Position numbers and translations under genes: made by a program. Of a stretch of DNA of 64,000 bases, positions 11,507-21,906 are shown in pieces (within the stretch, counting starts at the first letter, position 1; each line of letters begins with the position of its first letter). The notes under the pieces are model-generated. The model was given only the letters and a program-made list of their open reading frames with translations. It searched no databases and was not told the origin of the DNA. Origin of the DNA: Chamaecyparis obtusa (lineage: Eukaryota > Streptophyta > Pinopsida > Cupressales > Cupressaceae); assembly GCA_027943335.1 (NCBI GenBank), contig BSBK01002161.1, positions 331,501 to 395,500 on the forward strand. The letters run 5' to 3'.

Positions 11507-14500
11507 TTAGGCGTAGAATTTCTTTAGATGGAGAACGTTGATTGGTTCTCGGAGCTGTTCTCCTTCAGTTGTTGAGAGTTGATAGGCACTAGAGCCAAAA
11601 GTAGCAGTGATAACAAAGGGACCCAGCCAGTTGGGTTCGAACTTCCCCTTGCGTTCTCGATGTGATTGATTTTTAGGATTTTCTCTCAACACTAGATTGC
11701 CAACCTGAAATTCTCTATGACTGACTTTCTTGTTGTAGCCTCTAGACATTCTTTTCTGATACACTCTGAGATGATCATACGCTGCTTGTCTGCGCTCATC
11801 TAGTAGTTCCAGTTCTTGTAACCTAGACACTCTGTAGTCTTCATCAGTGACAAGTCCATGCATTTTGATTCTGAGTGATGGGATTTCAACCTCAATAGGC
11901 AATACCGCTTCAGACCCATAAACTAAAGCGAAAGGTGTAGCCCCTGTAGGCGTTCTGATACTAGTTCTGTATGCCCAGAGAGCTGGATTGATCATCAGAT
12001 GCCAGTCTCTTCCTTTTTTATTCACTGTTCTGTGCAAGATCTTCAGGAGATTTTTGTTTGAAGCCTCAGCTTGTCCGTTCCCTTGAGGATAATAGATAGA
12101 TGACCAATGTTGAGTAATTTTGAACTTGGCACATAAGTCATCTAGGTCCTTGTTTTTGAATTGTCCCCCGTTATCTGTGATTATAGAGTGAGGGATCCCA
12201 TATCTGCAAATGATGTAATTCAGGATGAACATAGAGATCTGTTTCCCCGTTGCTTGTGTTAGAGGAACTGCTTCTACCCATTTTGTAAAATAATCTGTAG
12301 CTGTGATTATATGGGTATGTCCATTAGAAGAGTGCGGATGGATAGCACCTATGAGATCAAATGCCCATTGTTGAAAAGGCCATTGTGTAGTAAAAGGAAT
12401 CAGATCTCTCCCTGGAGCATGAATCAAGTTGCCATGTACTTGACACTGTTGATATTTTTTAGCAAATTTAATAGCTTCTTTTTCCATTTCAGGCCAATAA
12501 TACCCAGCCCTAATAAGTTTTCGAGCTAACGTTAACCCGTTCGAGTGTGACCCACATATACCCTCATGGACTTCCTCTAATGCACGTTGAGACTCTTCTC
12601 GTTCTAAACATCTAAGCAGTGTACCATCTAGACCTCGTTTGTACAGATCATTACCAATGATGACATATCGGGATGCGGATCGGATAAGGTTTCGTTTCTC
12701 AAAATGGTTAAAGGACTCAGGGATGATTTGGTCGTGGAGATAGGAGAACAAATTTTTGTAGCGAGATGAGTCATAACTTACAATAGTGCAGATCATGCGG
12801 GTTTCAGGGGAGTCATATGCAGGATAGGATAGGGCTTCCATCAGGAACTCGTAGCGTAGTTCATGTTCAGGCTGTTGTAAAAGAGTAGATAATGTTGCCA
12901 TTGCATCAGCAGCCTTATTCTCCATTCTGGGTATTTGCTCAAATGTGATAGAGATGAAGTATTTCTTTAGATCATCGACCATTCTCTTGTAAGGAATGAG
13001 CTTTTCATCTTTGGTTTGGTACACATCATTGACCTGGTGGATGACTAGTTGTGAGTCTCCATGAATGTGCATCTCTGTAACTCTCCACTGTATTGCCATT
13101 TTCATACCATTGAGAAGTGCCTCATATTCAGCAATATTGTTTGTGCAAGGAAACTTTAATCTGAATGCTTTGGGTATCGAGTATCCTTGAGGAGTAATGA
13201 ACAATATGCCTACGCCGGATCCATTCTGTGTGTAGGAGCCATCAAAGAATAATCGCCATGCTCTAGAAGAGAGGTGCATGATAGAGGAATCGGGAAATTC
13301 CATTTGCATGGGTGTATCATCAAACAGTGGTGCTTCAGCTAATTGATCAGCAATGACCTGTCCTTTGATAGCTTTTCTTTCAACATATTCAATGTCAAAT
13401 TTGCTCAAGAGCATGACCCATTTAGCTAGTCTACCTGTGAGGGCAGCTTTGCTTAGGAGATATTTCAGTGGATCAATTTTAGCTACCAAATGAGTAGTAT
13501 GAGCTAACATGTAGTGTCTCAATTTCTGTGATGCAAAGATCACAGTGAGACAGGCCTTCTCTATCATTGAGTAGTTCTTCTCATAGGCCACTAAAGTTCG
13601 GCTGATATAGTAGATGGCTCTTTCTTTCTTGTTCTCATCATGCTGTGCTAGCAATGCCCCCAGTGATGTATCTATTGCGGAGACATATAATATTAATGGC
13701 TTCCCATGAATAGGAGGCATCAATATAGGTGGATTTGATAGATACTTCTTGATATGTTTAAAGTTGTTCTCGCATTCTTCATTCCATGCAAAGGTCACAC
13801 CTTTATGTAATGTTTTTGTAAAAGGCTGTGAGATGTCCGCTAGCTGTGATATGAATCTTCTGATAGATTGAACTCTGCCTTGCAACGTCCTCATTTGACT
13901 GATATTTGTGGGAGGTTGCATCTCTATTATAGCCTTGACCTTAGCTGGATCAACTTCAATGCCTTTCTTGGAGACGATGTATCCTAGGAGCTTTCCAGAA
14001 GTGACTCCAAAAGCACACTTTTTAGGATTTAGTCGAAGACTAAATTTTTCCATTCTGTCGAGGATCATGCTCAAGTCTGTTAGATGTTCAGTTCTAATCA
14101 TGGATTTTGCCAAGGTATCATCTACGTAATCCTCCATTGTTCTATGCATCATATCATGAAAAATAGATGTCATTGCTCTTTGATATGTAGCTCCAGCATT
14201 TTTGAGTCCGAATGGCATAACATTCCAACAGAAAGTTCCCCACGCACATGTGAAAGCTGTTTTCTCTTGATCTTCTGGAGCAATTTTGATTTGGTTGTAT
14301 CCAGAAAAACCATCCATAAGGGAATACATTTCATAGCCCGCAGTCATGTCCACTATCATATCAATGTTAGGCAGTGGAAAATCATCCTTAGGGCATGCTC
14401 TGTTCACGTCTCTAAAGTCTGTGCATACTCTGATTGAACCATCTGGTTTGGAAACAGGTACAATGTTGGAAATCCACTCAGCATAGTCTATGACACGGAT

Positions 14501-16981
14501 GAATCCAGCTTTTAGGAGTTTTTCTAGTTCTGCTTTGACTAAGAGTGCAACATGAGGATGCATCTTTCTCAATTTTTGTTTGATTGGTTTTACTCTGGGA
14601 GCAATGGATAGATGGTGCATAATGAGATTGGGATCCAATCCTGGCATATCTGAATATTTCCATGCAAAGTTGATCTTTTTCTCTGATAAGAAGGTAGTGA
14701 AGTTTTGTTTCTCTTCATCTGATAGAGATTGTGCTACATGTACCAATTGTGGTTCCTCTGTTGTACCCAAATTGATGGATTGAGTTGGCTCAATCAGAAA
14801 TGGAGATCTATCCTGTAAATGACTTGGAAGGACATCAAATATCTCATCCTTAGGTGCCTCAGAGAGGTTTTCACCTTCAGATACGTCTTTTCTTTTTACT
14901 TTTGTCGGTTCTGAGACTGCCACAAAGTGGTTTTCACCCTCAGAACTCTTTTTCTTTTTCCTTTTACTCTTGTTTTTCTGACTAAGATATTTGATGTCCG
15001 ACTCGGTCATGTTGACACTCGGTTCACTGATGGAAGTACTGATAGGCTCAACTGCATTGAGGTAGCAGGCAAGGGCATAGTCATTTGGGAAGGTATACAT
15101 ACCATGGTTTGGGTTGGTGGAAGTTTGGTCGATAAGATCAGGGCGTTGGATAGTCAAAGCGGGAAAGGCTTGGGATATGGTGTTCATGGATGTGGATATG
15201 TCATCATTGGTCCTAACCTGACGCTCAAGTTCAAAGGTGATATTACAACTCAAAATGTTCAATTCGTGAATAGGCTCAACATCATCATAGGAGTCCTCTT
15301 CAGCCATAGGTGGATCAGACACGTTAAGTTCATTGTTTCGCTCTAGACCTACGTTGGGTTGAGAGACATATTGGTGAATAACATCAATAGATTTCTCTGT
15401 TATAAGATCATCTTCTTCTGGAATGGCACCCCATTCATAATCATTTGACTCATCTTCTGATTCAGAATCTCTAGGAAATCTTAGAAAGTGCGTGAAATCA
15501 GGATGAATACCCCAAGAAGGATTACCCTCAGTCTCTGACTTGAATTCATATTCATGGGAATCAGTGTCAGAATAACTACCCCCTGCTTCTTGATCAGTTT
15601 GATTGCCTTCGAGATTGGCTGGTTCTTGTGGTACAACCATCTCTTGCGCTACAGTAGGTTCTTGTGTTTCTACTACATTAATTCTTCTGATAGGATCATC
15701 TGTATCATCAAGAAGATCTTTGATCTCTTTAGGCAATTTTTCATAGGGGATAAGCTCAGAGCTATCTGAATCATCATCAGAGGGTTCTGTTTCTTCTTTC
15801 TTAAGAAGGGGTTCTCCTGGTGCAATTTGTTCTATGACATGAGAACAACCACCTCTGAGATGATAGGGTTTCTTTTTAAACCCTATGCCACCAGTATCTT
15901 TTTTGGCTCGACCAATATGTGAAATGGGGGTCACAAGACCCTTTCCCCTAATTCCTAGAGGTCCTTGACCAGAATATCCCATCTTGGCTATCAATTTGTT
16001 TCCTGGACCATATGAATTAGAAGGGACTGTAGGTGCTATAGATTCACTAGGTTGAACAATTTTAGATTCAGAATCCTCTTTATATATCCATGCCAGCACA
16101 GCTTCATCCTCTTCAAATTCTTGTTTAGATACTTGCTCCACCACAAAATGTCTTTTGTATGCTTCCATAGGTTCCTTAGGTTCTGATTTAGACTGCTTCA
16201 AGGATTGGCCATATGACTTAGGTGAGATTGGGAGAGATGTCAGAGACAAGACTGGCTCTATAGTGTATTCTCCCATCCCATTTTCTTTGATATTGATCTC
16301 TTTAGCAATGTCATCCATCTTAGATGTGGAAGCCACATTTTGTTGCTTGATGGAAGATTCTCTGTTATTGGGAACAAGTTTATCGGCACTTTCCTTCAAT
16401 GTATTGCAAGTTGTACTCAGATCAGCTGGGATAGTAACCTCCACTCCTTCATAGGGAAATTTCAAGCATTGATGGTATGTTGAAGGAATAGCCTGCATTT
16501 CATGTATCCAGGGTCTCCCTAGAAGGATATTGTAAGCCAATGGTAGATCGAGCACCTGACATGTGGTATCTTTGATGACTGGACCCACTCGGATGGGCAA
16601 GATAATGGTGCCTTTAGAAGCTCTTTCTTGTTCATCATAGGCTTTTATGGTGATCTTCTTTCGAGGATCAATAGCCATCTCTGAGAATCCCAACTGTGTG
16701 ATTAAGTTGTAAGAACAAATGTTGAGGCCTGCGCCCCCATCTATCAACACACGTTTGACTTGACGGTTCTGGATCAAGACTTCTATGTGCAAGGGCTGAT
16801 TATGTGGGTGACTTAGGGAGTTGTCATCCTCTTCTGAAAAGGAGATATATTGCGGAGATGTTAGATGACCAACCATAGTCTGGAACCTGTCTAGATCTAG
16901 ATCATCAGGAACATTAGAGCTGAGCAAAGCTTTGTCTAGGATATCTCGGTGAGCTGGAGATATTCGAAGTAACTCAAACAT
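11507..16981 (-). CDS. pol: T2 pol polyprotein (PR, G-patch, RT, RNase H, aRH, INT)
   Basis: 1824 residues from the first ATG after the last upstream stop. Domains in order: protease with D81-G-G; a G-patch at about 324-370; an acidic linker; RT with YVDD at 952-955; RNase H at about 1090-1200; a second, archaeal-like RNase H with D1247, E1287, D1309 and D1359; and integrase with catalytic D1542, D1603 and E1639 (D-35-E spacing) and a C-terminal 'WLGPF' motif. The integrase zinc finger has Tyr at 1510 where the first Cys of CxxC is expected. The protein copies and integrates the element. The ORF is probably the downstream part of one gag-pol frame, cut off by stops at 17003-17005 and 17204-17206, so its own translation start is uncertain. 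Confidence 0.93.
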   Translation of the reverse strand: MFELLRISPAHRDILDKALLSSNVPDDLDLDRFQTMVGHLTSPQYISFSEEDDNSLSHPHNQPLHIEVLIQNRQVKRVLIDGGAGLNICSYNLITQLGFSEMAIDPRKKITIKAYDEQERASKGTIILPIRVGPVIKDTTCQVLDLPLAYNILLGRPWIHEMQAIPSTYHQCLKFPYEGVEVTIPADLSTTCNTLKESADKLVPNNRESSIKQQNVASTSKMDDIAKEINIKENGMGEYTIEPVLSLTSLPISPKSYGQSLKQSKSEPKEPMEAYKRHFVVEQVSKQEFEEDEAVLAWIYKEDSESKIVQPSESIAPTVPSNSYGPGNKLIAKMGYSGQGPLGIRGKGLVTPISHIGRAKKDTGGIGFKKKPYHLRGGCSHVIEQIAPGEPLLKKEETEPSDDDSDSSELIPYEKLPKEIKDLLDDTDDPIRRINVVETQEPTVAQEMVVPQEPANLEGNQTDQEAGGSYSDTDSHEYEFKSETEGNPSWGIHPDFTHFLRFPRDSESEDESNDYEWGAIPEEDDLITEKSIDVIHQYVSQPNVGLERNNELNVSDPPMAEEDSYDDVEPIHELNILSCNITFELERQVRTNDDISTSMNTISQAFPALTIQRPDLIDQTSTNPNHGMYTFPNDYALACYLNAVEPISTSISEPSVNMTESDIKYLSQKNKSKRKKKKSSEGENHFVAVSEPTKVKRKDVSEGENLSEAPKDEIFDVLPSHLQDRSPFLIEPTQSINLGTTEEPQLVHVAQSLSDEEKQNFTTFLSEKKINFAWKYSDMPGLDPNLIMHHLSIAPRVKPIKQKLRKMHPHVALLVKAELEKLLKAGFIRVIDYAEWISNIVPVSKPDGSIRVCTDFRDVNRACPKDDFPLPNIDMIVDMTAGYEMYSLMDGFSGYNQIKIAPEDQEKTAFTCAWGTFCWNVMPFGLKNAGATYQRAMTSIFHDMMHRTMEDYVDDTLAKSMIRTEHLTDLSMILDRMEKFSLRLNPKKCAFGVTSGKLLGYIVSKKGIEVDPAKVKAIIEMQPPTNISQMRTLQGRVQSIRRFISQLADISQPFTKTLHKGVTFAWNEECENNFKHIKKYLSNPPILMPPIHGKPLILYVSAIDTSLGALLAQHDENKKERAIYYISRTLVAYEKNYSMIEKACLTVIFASQKLRHYMLAHTTHLVAKIDPLKYLLSKAALTGRLAKWVMLLSKFDIEYVERKAIKGQVIADQLAEAPLFDDTPMQMEFPDSSIMHLSSRAWRLFFDGSYTQNGSGVGILFITPQGYSIPKAFRLKFPCTNNIAEYEALLNGMKMAIQWRVTEMHIHGDSQLVIHQVNDVYQTKDEKLIPYKRMVDDLKKYFISITFEQIPRMENKAADAMATLSTLLQQPEHELRYEFLMEALSYPAYDSPETRMICTIVSYDSSRYKNLFSYLHDQIIPESFNHFEKRNLIRSASRYVIIGNDLYKRGLDGTLLRCLEREESQRALEEVHEGICGSHSNGLTLARKLIRAGYYWPEMEKEAIKFAKKYQQCQVHGNLIHAPGRDLIPFTTQWPFQQWAFDLIGAIHPHSSNGHTHIITATDYFTKWVEAVPLTQATGKQISMFILNYIICRYGIPHSIITDNGGQFKNKDLDDLCAKFKITQHWSSIYYPQGNGQAEASNKNLLKILHRTVNKKGRDWHLMINPALWAYRTSIRTPTGATPFALVYGSEAVLPIEVEIPSLRIKMHGLVTDEDYRVSRLQELELLDERRQAAYDHLRVYQKRMSRGYNKKVSHREFQVGNLVLRENPKNQSHRERKGKFEPNWLGPFVITATFGSSAYQLSTTEGEQLREPINVLHLKKFYA

Positions 16982-17203
16982 AGAGATTTTGGCATTGGTA
17001 TGCTACAGTTGTTGTACGATGCTATAAGATGTAGGTCTGGTATCCTTTGGATTGGAAGATTTTGAGGCAACCTTCTGTTTAGAAGCAGATGTGAGATTGA
17101 AAGGTATCTTAGGGACATCAAATGAATTTGGTGTTTGTCCTTTCAGATGCGTCTGAGCTTGTGATCTGGTAACTGCATTAGCTGAGGAATGATTTCTATC
17201 TCT
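16982..17203 (-). other. Gag-pol junction with two in-frame stop codons
   Basis: This segment continues the same frame from gag into pol. A TGA lies at 17204-17206 and a TAG at 17003-17005. At the matching places T1 has an Arg codon (AGA) and a Gln codon (CAA). The intervening residues still resemble T1, so this looks like broken coding sequence and not a spacer. Confidence 0.8.
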
Positions 17204-18976
17204 TCATACAATCGTGATGACATTACAGCTCTCAGAAAGGCATGGTTCCACCATATTGATGACAGCATCGTTTCCAGGGTAGGCATAGTTGACTTTTGCC
17301 CCCATGTTAGGCTGAGAAGTGGAAACTCCCTTGCCATGTTGTGGAAAAGGTTCTGTAAATGCTGTGTGATCATTATTGCTGGTAGGATTATCGATTGTGA
17401 TGTCCCCTTGATCTATCAAGTCTTGAATGGTATGCTTCAAATGGAAGCATCCATTAGTTCTGTGGCCTTTAGTTCGATGGAAAGCACAAAATTCATTATC
17501 TTTCCACCAACATGGTTTTGGATCCGGATCAGGTTTTTGGATTGGTGGTAAAGAGATCATGTTATCAGCTATCAGGGTCCTCAGAGCAGATTCCAAAGAT
17601 TCTCCCAGGGGAGTAAACTTTCGTTTATTATCCCATCGTTTGAATGGCTTCTTTGGAGATGGTTCAGCAGATTTTTGCTCTGAAGCTTCAATGGCTTTGG
17701 TGGCAAGGGTGAGATTGTAGGCCGGTGCCTTTGATGGGGTGTGGATAGTGTCAACAACACCGTCAGAGATGATACCTTTGTTTCTATTCCAAGTCTTGTT
17801 TTTATCTTTTGAGCTAGATCCCGATTCAGACTTGTCCTTTTGAAGTGTGATTTCTCCTTTCTTGACAAGTACTTTCTCAATCTTGATTGCATTATCCACC
17901 ATTTTATCAAAAGATACATGATCTTGCATTTGCAATGGATAGTTGAGCTCTGGAACAAGGTTATTGATAAAGATTTCAAGTTTCTCCATTTCGGGAATTG
18001 GTCTAGCATATAAAGAAAACTTCTTTCGCCACCTCTTGAGAAAAGTTAGGAATGATTCCCCTGGATATTGCTTGAGGTTACAGATATCGATCATGGTAAT
18101 CGGATGTTGAATATTGTAGGAATATTGTTGATAAAACAATTTAATCAATTCCTCAAAAGTTTTGATCGTAGAAGGTAATCTTGAAAACCACTGAATGGAT
18201 GCTCCTCCCAAGGATCTAGGAAAAAGACGCATTAGATAAGTCGGTTCATGCATGAATTCCATGGATTGTGTACAGAACTCTCTGACATGATCTTGAGGAT
18301 CAGAGTGCCCGTCATATTTGTCATACTTTGGTATCTCCACTCTTTTTGGGAATGGAGGCATATACAAGTCTTTGTCAAAAGGGAAAGGACAAAGGGCCTC
18401 CATGGAGAATTCCTTGGGTTCCTTCTCTTTCTCAATTTTATTCATTTTGACCTGCATAGCGTGCAGCTGGTTCATTATGGCCGTCATCGGAGTTTCTTCC
18501 TCATGTGTGATGATATCTTCGACATTGAAGTGAGGAGGAAGTTTAGCTCCTTCTTGGGCTAATTGCAAAAAGTATGCCTCTCTATCCATTTTCAAGAAAT
18601 GCCTCATCATTCTTTTGAATTCATCGTCATTCTGACACCGATGGATTTCAGAGGGTGTAGGGTCTTGGTCGGCATTATGTTGAGAATGGTGTCCCTGGGA
18701 TCCTCCTCCTAGAGAACCATGGTTTGTCCCTGCTTGAGACATGGTAGGAGTTTTTGGGCTCCCTGGAATAGATTGAGGAGGAGTTTGTTGATTACCTCTG
18801 TGAGTTGATAGAGGAGGTATGTAACCAGTTTTTAATCGAAAGTTACCGAGACCGTCGTCTTCGTAGATACCTGACTTGATGAGTTGTTCAAGAGTTGGAC
18901 CCGGGGTATTGGTCAAAAGTAAGTTCTGAGATGTTTCTTCTGATTTCTTGTGTGAAGAAGCTCTGGTCTCCACCAT
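17204..18976 (-). CDS. gag: T2 gag polyprotein
   Basis: 590 residues if started at the ATG at 18974-18976 (MVETRASS). The frame is open 16 codons further upstream, but T1 conserves this ATG and not the extension. It contains a retrotransposon gag core (about residues 230-380, 'YLMRLFPRSLGG...W'), a Lys-rich linker, and a CX2HX4HX4C knuckle near 497-512 (CAFHRTKGHRTNGC). The CHHC pattern is usual for Tat gag. It should form the virus-like particle and bind the RNA genome. The terminal TGA replaces a sense codon of T1, so gag here is probably a truncated gag-pol. Confidence 0.9.
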   Translation of the reverse strand: MVETRASSHKKSEETSQNLLLTNTPGPTLEQLIKSGIYEDDGLGNFRLKTGYIPPLSTHRGNQQTPPQSIPGSPKTPTMSQAGTNHGSLGGGSQGHHSQHNADQDPTPSEIHRCQNDDEFKRMMRHFLKMDREAYFLQLAQEGAKLPPHFNVEDIITHEEETPMTAIMNQLHAMQVKMNKIEKEKEPKEFSMEALCPFPFDKDLYMPPFPKRVEIPKYDKYDGHSDPQDHVREFCTQSMEFMHEPTYLMRLFPRSLGGASIQWFSRLPSTIKTFEELIKLFYQQYSYNIQHPITMIDICNLKQYPGESFLTFLKRWRKKFSLYARPIPEMEKLEIFINNLVPELNYPLQMQDHVSFDKMVDNAIKIEKVLVKKGEITLQKDKSESGSSSKDKNKTWNRNKGIISDGVVDTIHTPSKAPAYNLTLATKAIEASEQKSAEPSPKKPFKRWDNKRKFTPLGESLESALRTLIADNMISLPPIQKPDPDPKPCWWKDNEFCAFHRTKGHRTNGCFHLKHTIQDLIDQGDITIDNPTSNNDHTAFTEPFPQHGKGVSTSQPNMGAKVNYAYPGNDAVINMVEPCLSESCNVITIV

Positions 18977-21884
18977 TAACTTTGAATGAAACAGAAGAAA
19001 AGGAGGAAGACAACTGAAGAACAATTTGATTCGAAAAAATCGGATGACGCAACCTTGTCAAGATTATGATAGTTTTGATGATCTGATGAGATGTGGGTGA
19101 AGGAAACTGTGCCCTGGATGTATGGGATAGATCGCCCAAAAGATAGCGGACATGAGTTCTCAACACTTAGTTTGTTTTTGAAGATTGATTGATTGAAGAT
19201 TGATAGTTATGACAAGGTTTTGACACGAGATAAAAAGGACTCAAATTGATCAAACAGAAGACTAGATCGGATTCAAAAGATCAAACTCAGAAAATGGTAG
19301 AATGCTCAATAGCTACTGCTCTGTTCCTGACACAATGATATTTTTGACAGATTCTGAAACTAGGCTGGAAACATTGGATATCTTGCAATTTGACAATTTC
19401 TGACAACTTTCTCAAATTTTTCCAAACGACACTCTGCAGACTCGTACGACACTGGGTATTCTATGAAATGACAGTTGCTAAACTCATACGACAGTTGGGT
19501 AATACTAAAATGACACTTGACAAAACTCGTATGACTTTCTAACTTCCTGAAATGATTTTTGACTCCAGAAAAGATTTTACGTCAATTTTTGCAAAATGTA
19601 AGGTCTTCAGTTTTGGATTGTTTGCAAATTGTATTGTCCAGATTTTGAAGGTTATACCAGATTTGATCGTTTTTAATAGCCAAGTAGATAAATAAGCACG
19701 CAGAATAGCAAGCAAGTGATTCCAAGCACGTCTGAAAACAATGAACAAGGGCAAAAGCAACCTTGCGCATGAACAATCAAGTGACCAAATTGTGCTAATC
19801 CCTGAGAGTACTAATTGTGTATGTTCTGAAAAGTTTTGCAATAACACACATATACCTGAGAATGAAAAATTGGCCTCTCTAAGGTTTTTAGTAATGGTTT
19901 GACTCTGCAACTTTTATGATTCAAAGGGGTGAACTCCAATCCCGGCGCACCAGGGTTTTGACACAGTCTGAGAACTTAATCTTCAAGAGCTGCTAGGGAG
20001 ATCTAACAACCCAACAATGAACCATACCCGTGGAGATTTCTTCCACAAGGACATTTATATAGCGGTTGTCACTACCATGGCAAAAATGGCTATTACCGCT
20101 TGAGGTTCCGTCAATGCAGTTTGCCCTGTGAAGGGATTGTCCGCTACGGTTAACCCTCTCTAAAGATAACTCACAATAGTATACCACAAGGGGACTTGGC
20201 TCCAGATTCAAGGTTTTGACACCTCTTCACTTTTAACCCAAACAAAGCAAGCAGATTAATCCGACACGCTAAGACAAAGTTTTGTTCCACCAAGGTCTGT
20301 GATATCAACTCCACGTGATCTATCAACCTCTCCGGGGAGAGAATGTATCAATCAATAAGAGAAGATGCACTAACCAATTTTGATTCACCAAAGCTTGTGA
20401 TATCAACCCCACATGATCTATCAACCTCTCCGGAGAGAGAATGTGTCGATCAATAAGAGAAGACTCACTAACTAAGTTGAATGTGAAACGCACTAAGTAT
20501 CCTCCCTACCTACAAGGATTCTATCGTCAAGAAGGATTTCACTGGGAATCTAATCTTTCAAGAATCACGAATAGTGTTCATAGGGCCTAATTACTATGTG
20601 AGCACAGATATATGTTCCGAAAGTAAATCTACCAAAAGCATTCAAAAAGTAGAAAGAGGAACACTTAACGCTTAAAGAAAATATGAGATGAGTCCACAAG
20701 GTGGAACACTTAACACCTCACACAAGCTAAATACGAGTCCCCAACTTAGAAAACAAGTGAGTTCCTAAAAGCACAAAAGAGTTGCCAAGTGGAACATTTA
20801 ACGCTTCTGTCCTGTTGACCCCTCCCCTTTATGGCGCTGAGATTGCAACCACGGGGCGGAAATGAGGGGCCGGTGGATTAGCGAGTCCAATAACCCAAGA
20901 TAGCAATCAAGATCAATCACAAGTATTCTAAGACTACTTAATGAATCCTTAAGGGTTCACAACCTAGTATCAATTATGCAAGTGTGTAGAAATAGATCAA
21001 AAGCATGAAAAGATGCACACAAGCTTGACACATAAGAGATTTATTTTAAGTCCCAAATAAAAATATTATTAGATGAAGGAGAATACCTGGGATCCTTGCA
21101 ATGCACTTAGTAGATTTTGCTTGATTTTTAGCAATTTTTGTTGAGCTTTTCCATGCAAGCAAGTGACGAACTCTCCAACAAGCAAACAAGCAAACAAGAT
21201 ATGCAAAATATATTCAACTTATGAAAACCATAGGGTTAGCTCTAAAAATCAATTATTATCAGTAATAATAACCAGCAATCAACCCAAATGACAACTCATA
21301 TCATTCATTGAACCATGTAAAAAAAATAAGTGCATACCCATCACAAAACTTTATTTTTTTATTTTGCATTTGACCTAGTCAACAAGATCTAATTTTTTTG
21401 ATATGATTTTGGCCACAAAAATAGAAATTCAGAATAGAGATCCCTGCTAAAAAACAGAGAGCTTTCCAAAAATGCAAAAATTTTAGAAAAACCTCTTCAT
21501 TTGTGCCCTAGAGACCCATTTTATCAATACAGACTAGTTTTTGTAATTGACTATTTGAGCTATGATATCATGTCCAAATTTAAAACACAAAGAATGGACC
21601 CCCTGTATAATTTAAAGAGATTTCCGAAAATATAAATTTTTTTGAAAAATATGCTGATTTGCGTCAGATATTAATTTTTTCCGGAATTTCAAGAAAAAAT
21701 TATTAAAAATTAAAAACATCTCAAAAAATTCTAAATTTTTTATTGTAGCTTCCATGACATGTCACCAACCTGCAAAAAAAATTTTAGATAAAAATTCCAA
21801 GCCGTTTGGGAGATAAAATTAAATCTTTGAAACTTTGGGGTTTTAGCTCCCAAAAAAATCAAAACCAGCATGCAAAGGTGGGTT
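18977..21884 (-). other. T2 5' leader
   Basis: 2.9 kb between primer site and gag, with short frames only. It contains a 98-bp tandem duplication (20283-20478), several 'ggttttgacac' words (near 19216, 19955, 20210), and repeated 'gtggaacacttaac' words (20660-20810). Such a long leader implies either many upstream AUGs, an internal ribosome entry, or splicing; nothing in the sequence decides between these. Confidence 0.7.
20283..20478. repeat. 98-bp tandem duplication in T2 leader
   Basis: Two adjacent copies share 'tgatatcaac' and 'gatctatcaacctctccgg' blocks. The first starts of 'gatatcaac' are at 20301 and 20399, giving a period of 98. The copies differ at several positions, so the duplication predates the T2 insertion. 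Confidence 0.85.
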
Positions 21885-21902
21885 GCCCCACGGTGGGCGC
21901 CA
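21885..21902 (-). promoter_or_regulatory. T2 primer binding site (tRNA-Lys type)
   Basis: TGGCGCCCACCGTGGGGC on the minus strand, four bases from the 5' LTR end. It begins with TGG (complement of the tRNA 3' CCA) and is complementary to the 3' end I remember for plant tRNA-Lys(CUU). It would prime minus-strand DNA synthesis. Confidence 0.85.
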
Positions 21903-21906
21903 GAAA

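Noticed and set aside
17189..18562. Plus-strand frames opposite T2 gag
   Set aside because: They mirror gag codon structure and have no independent features.
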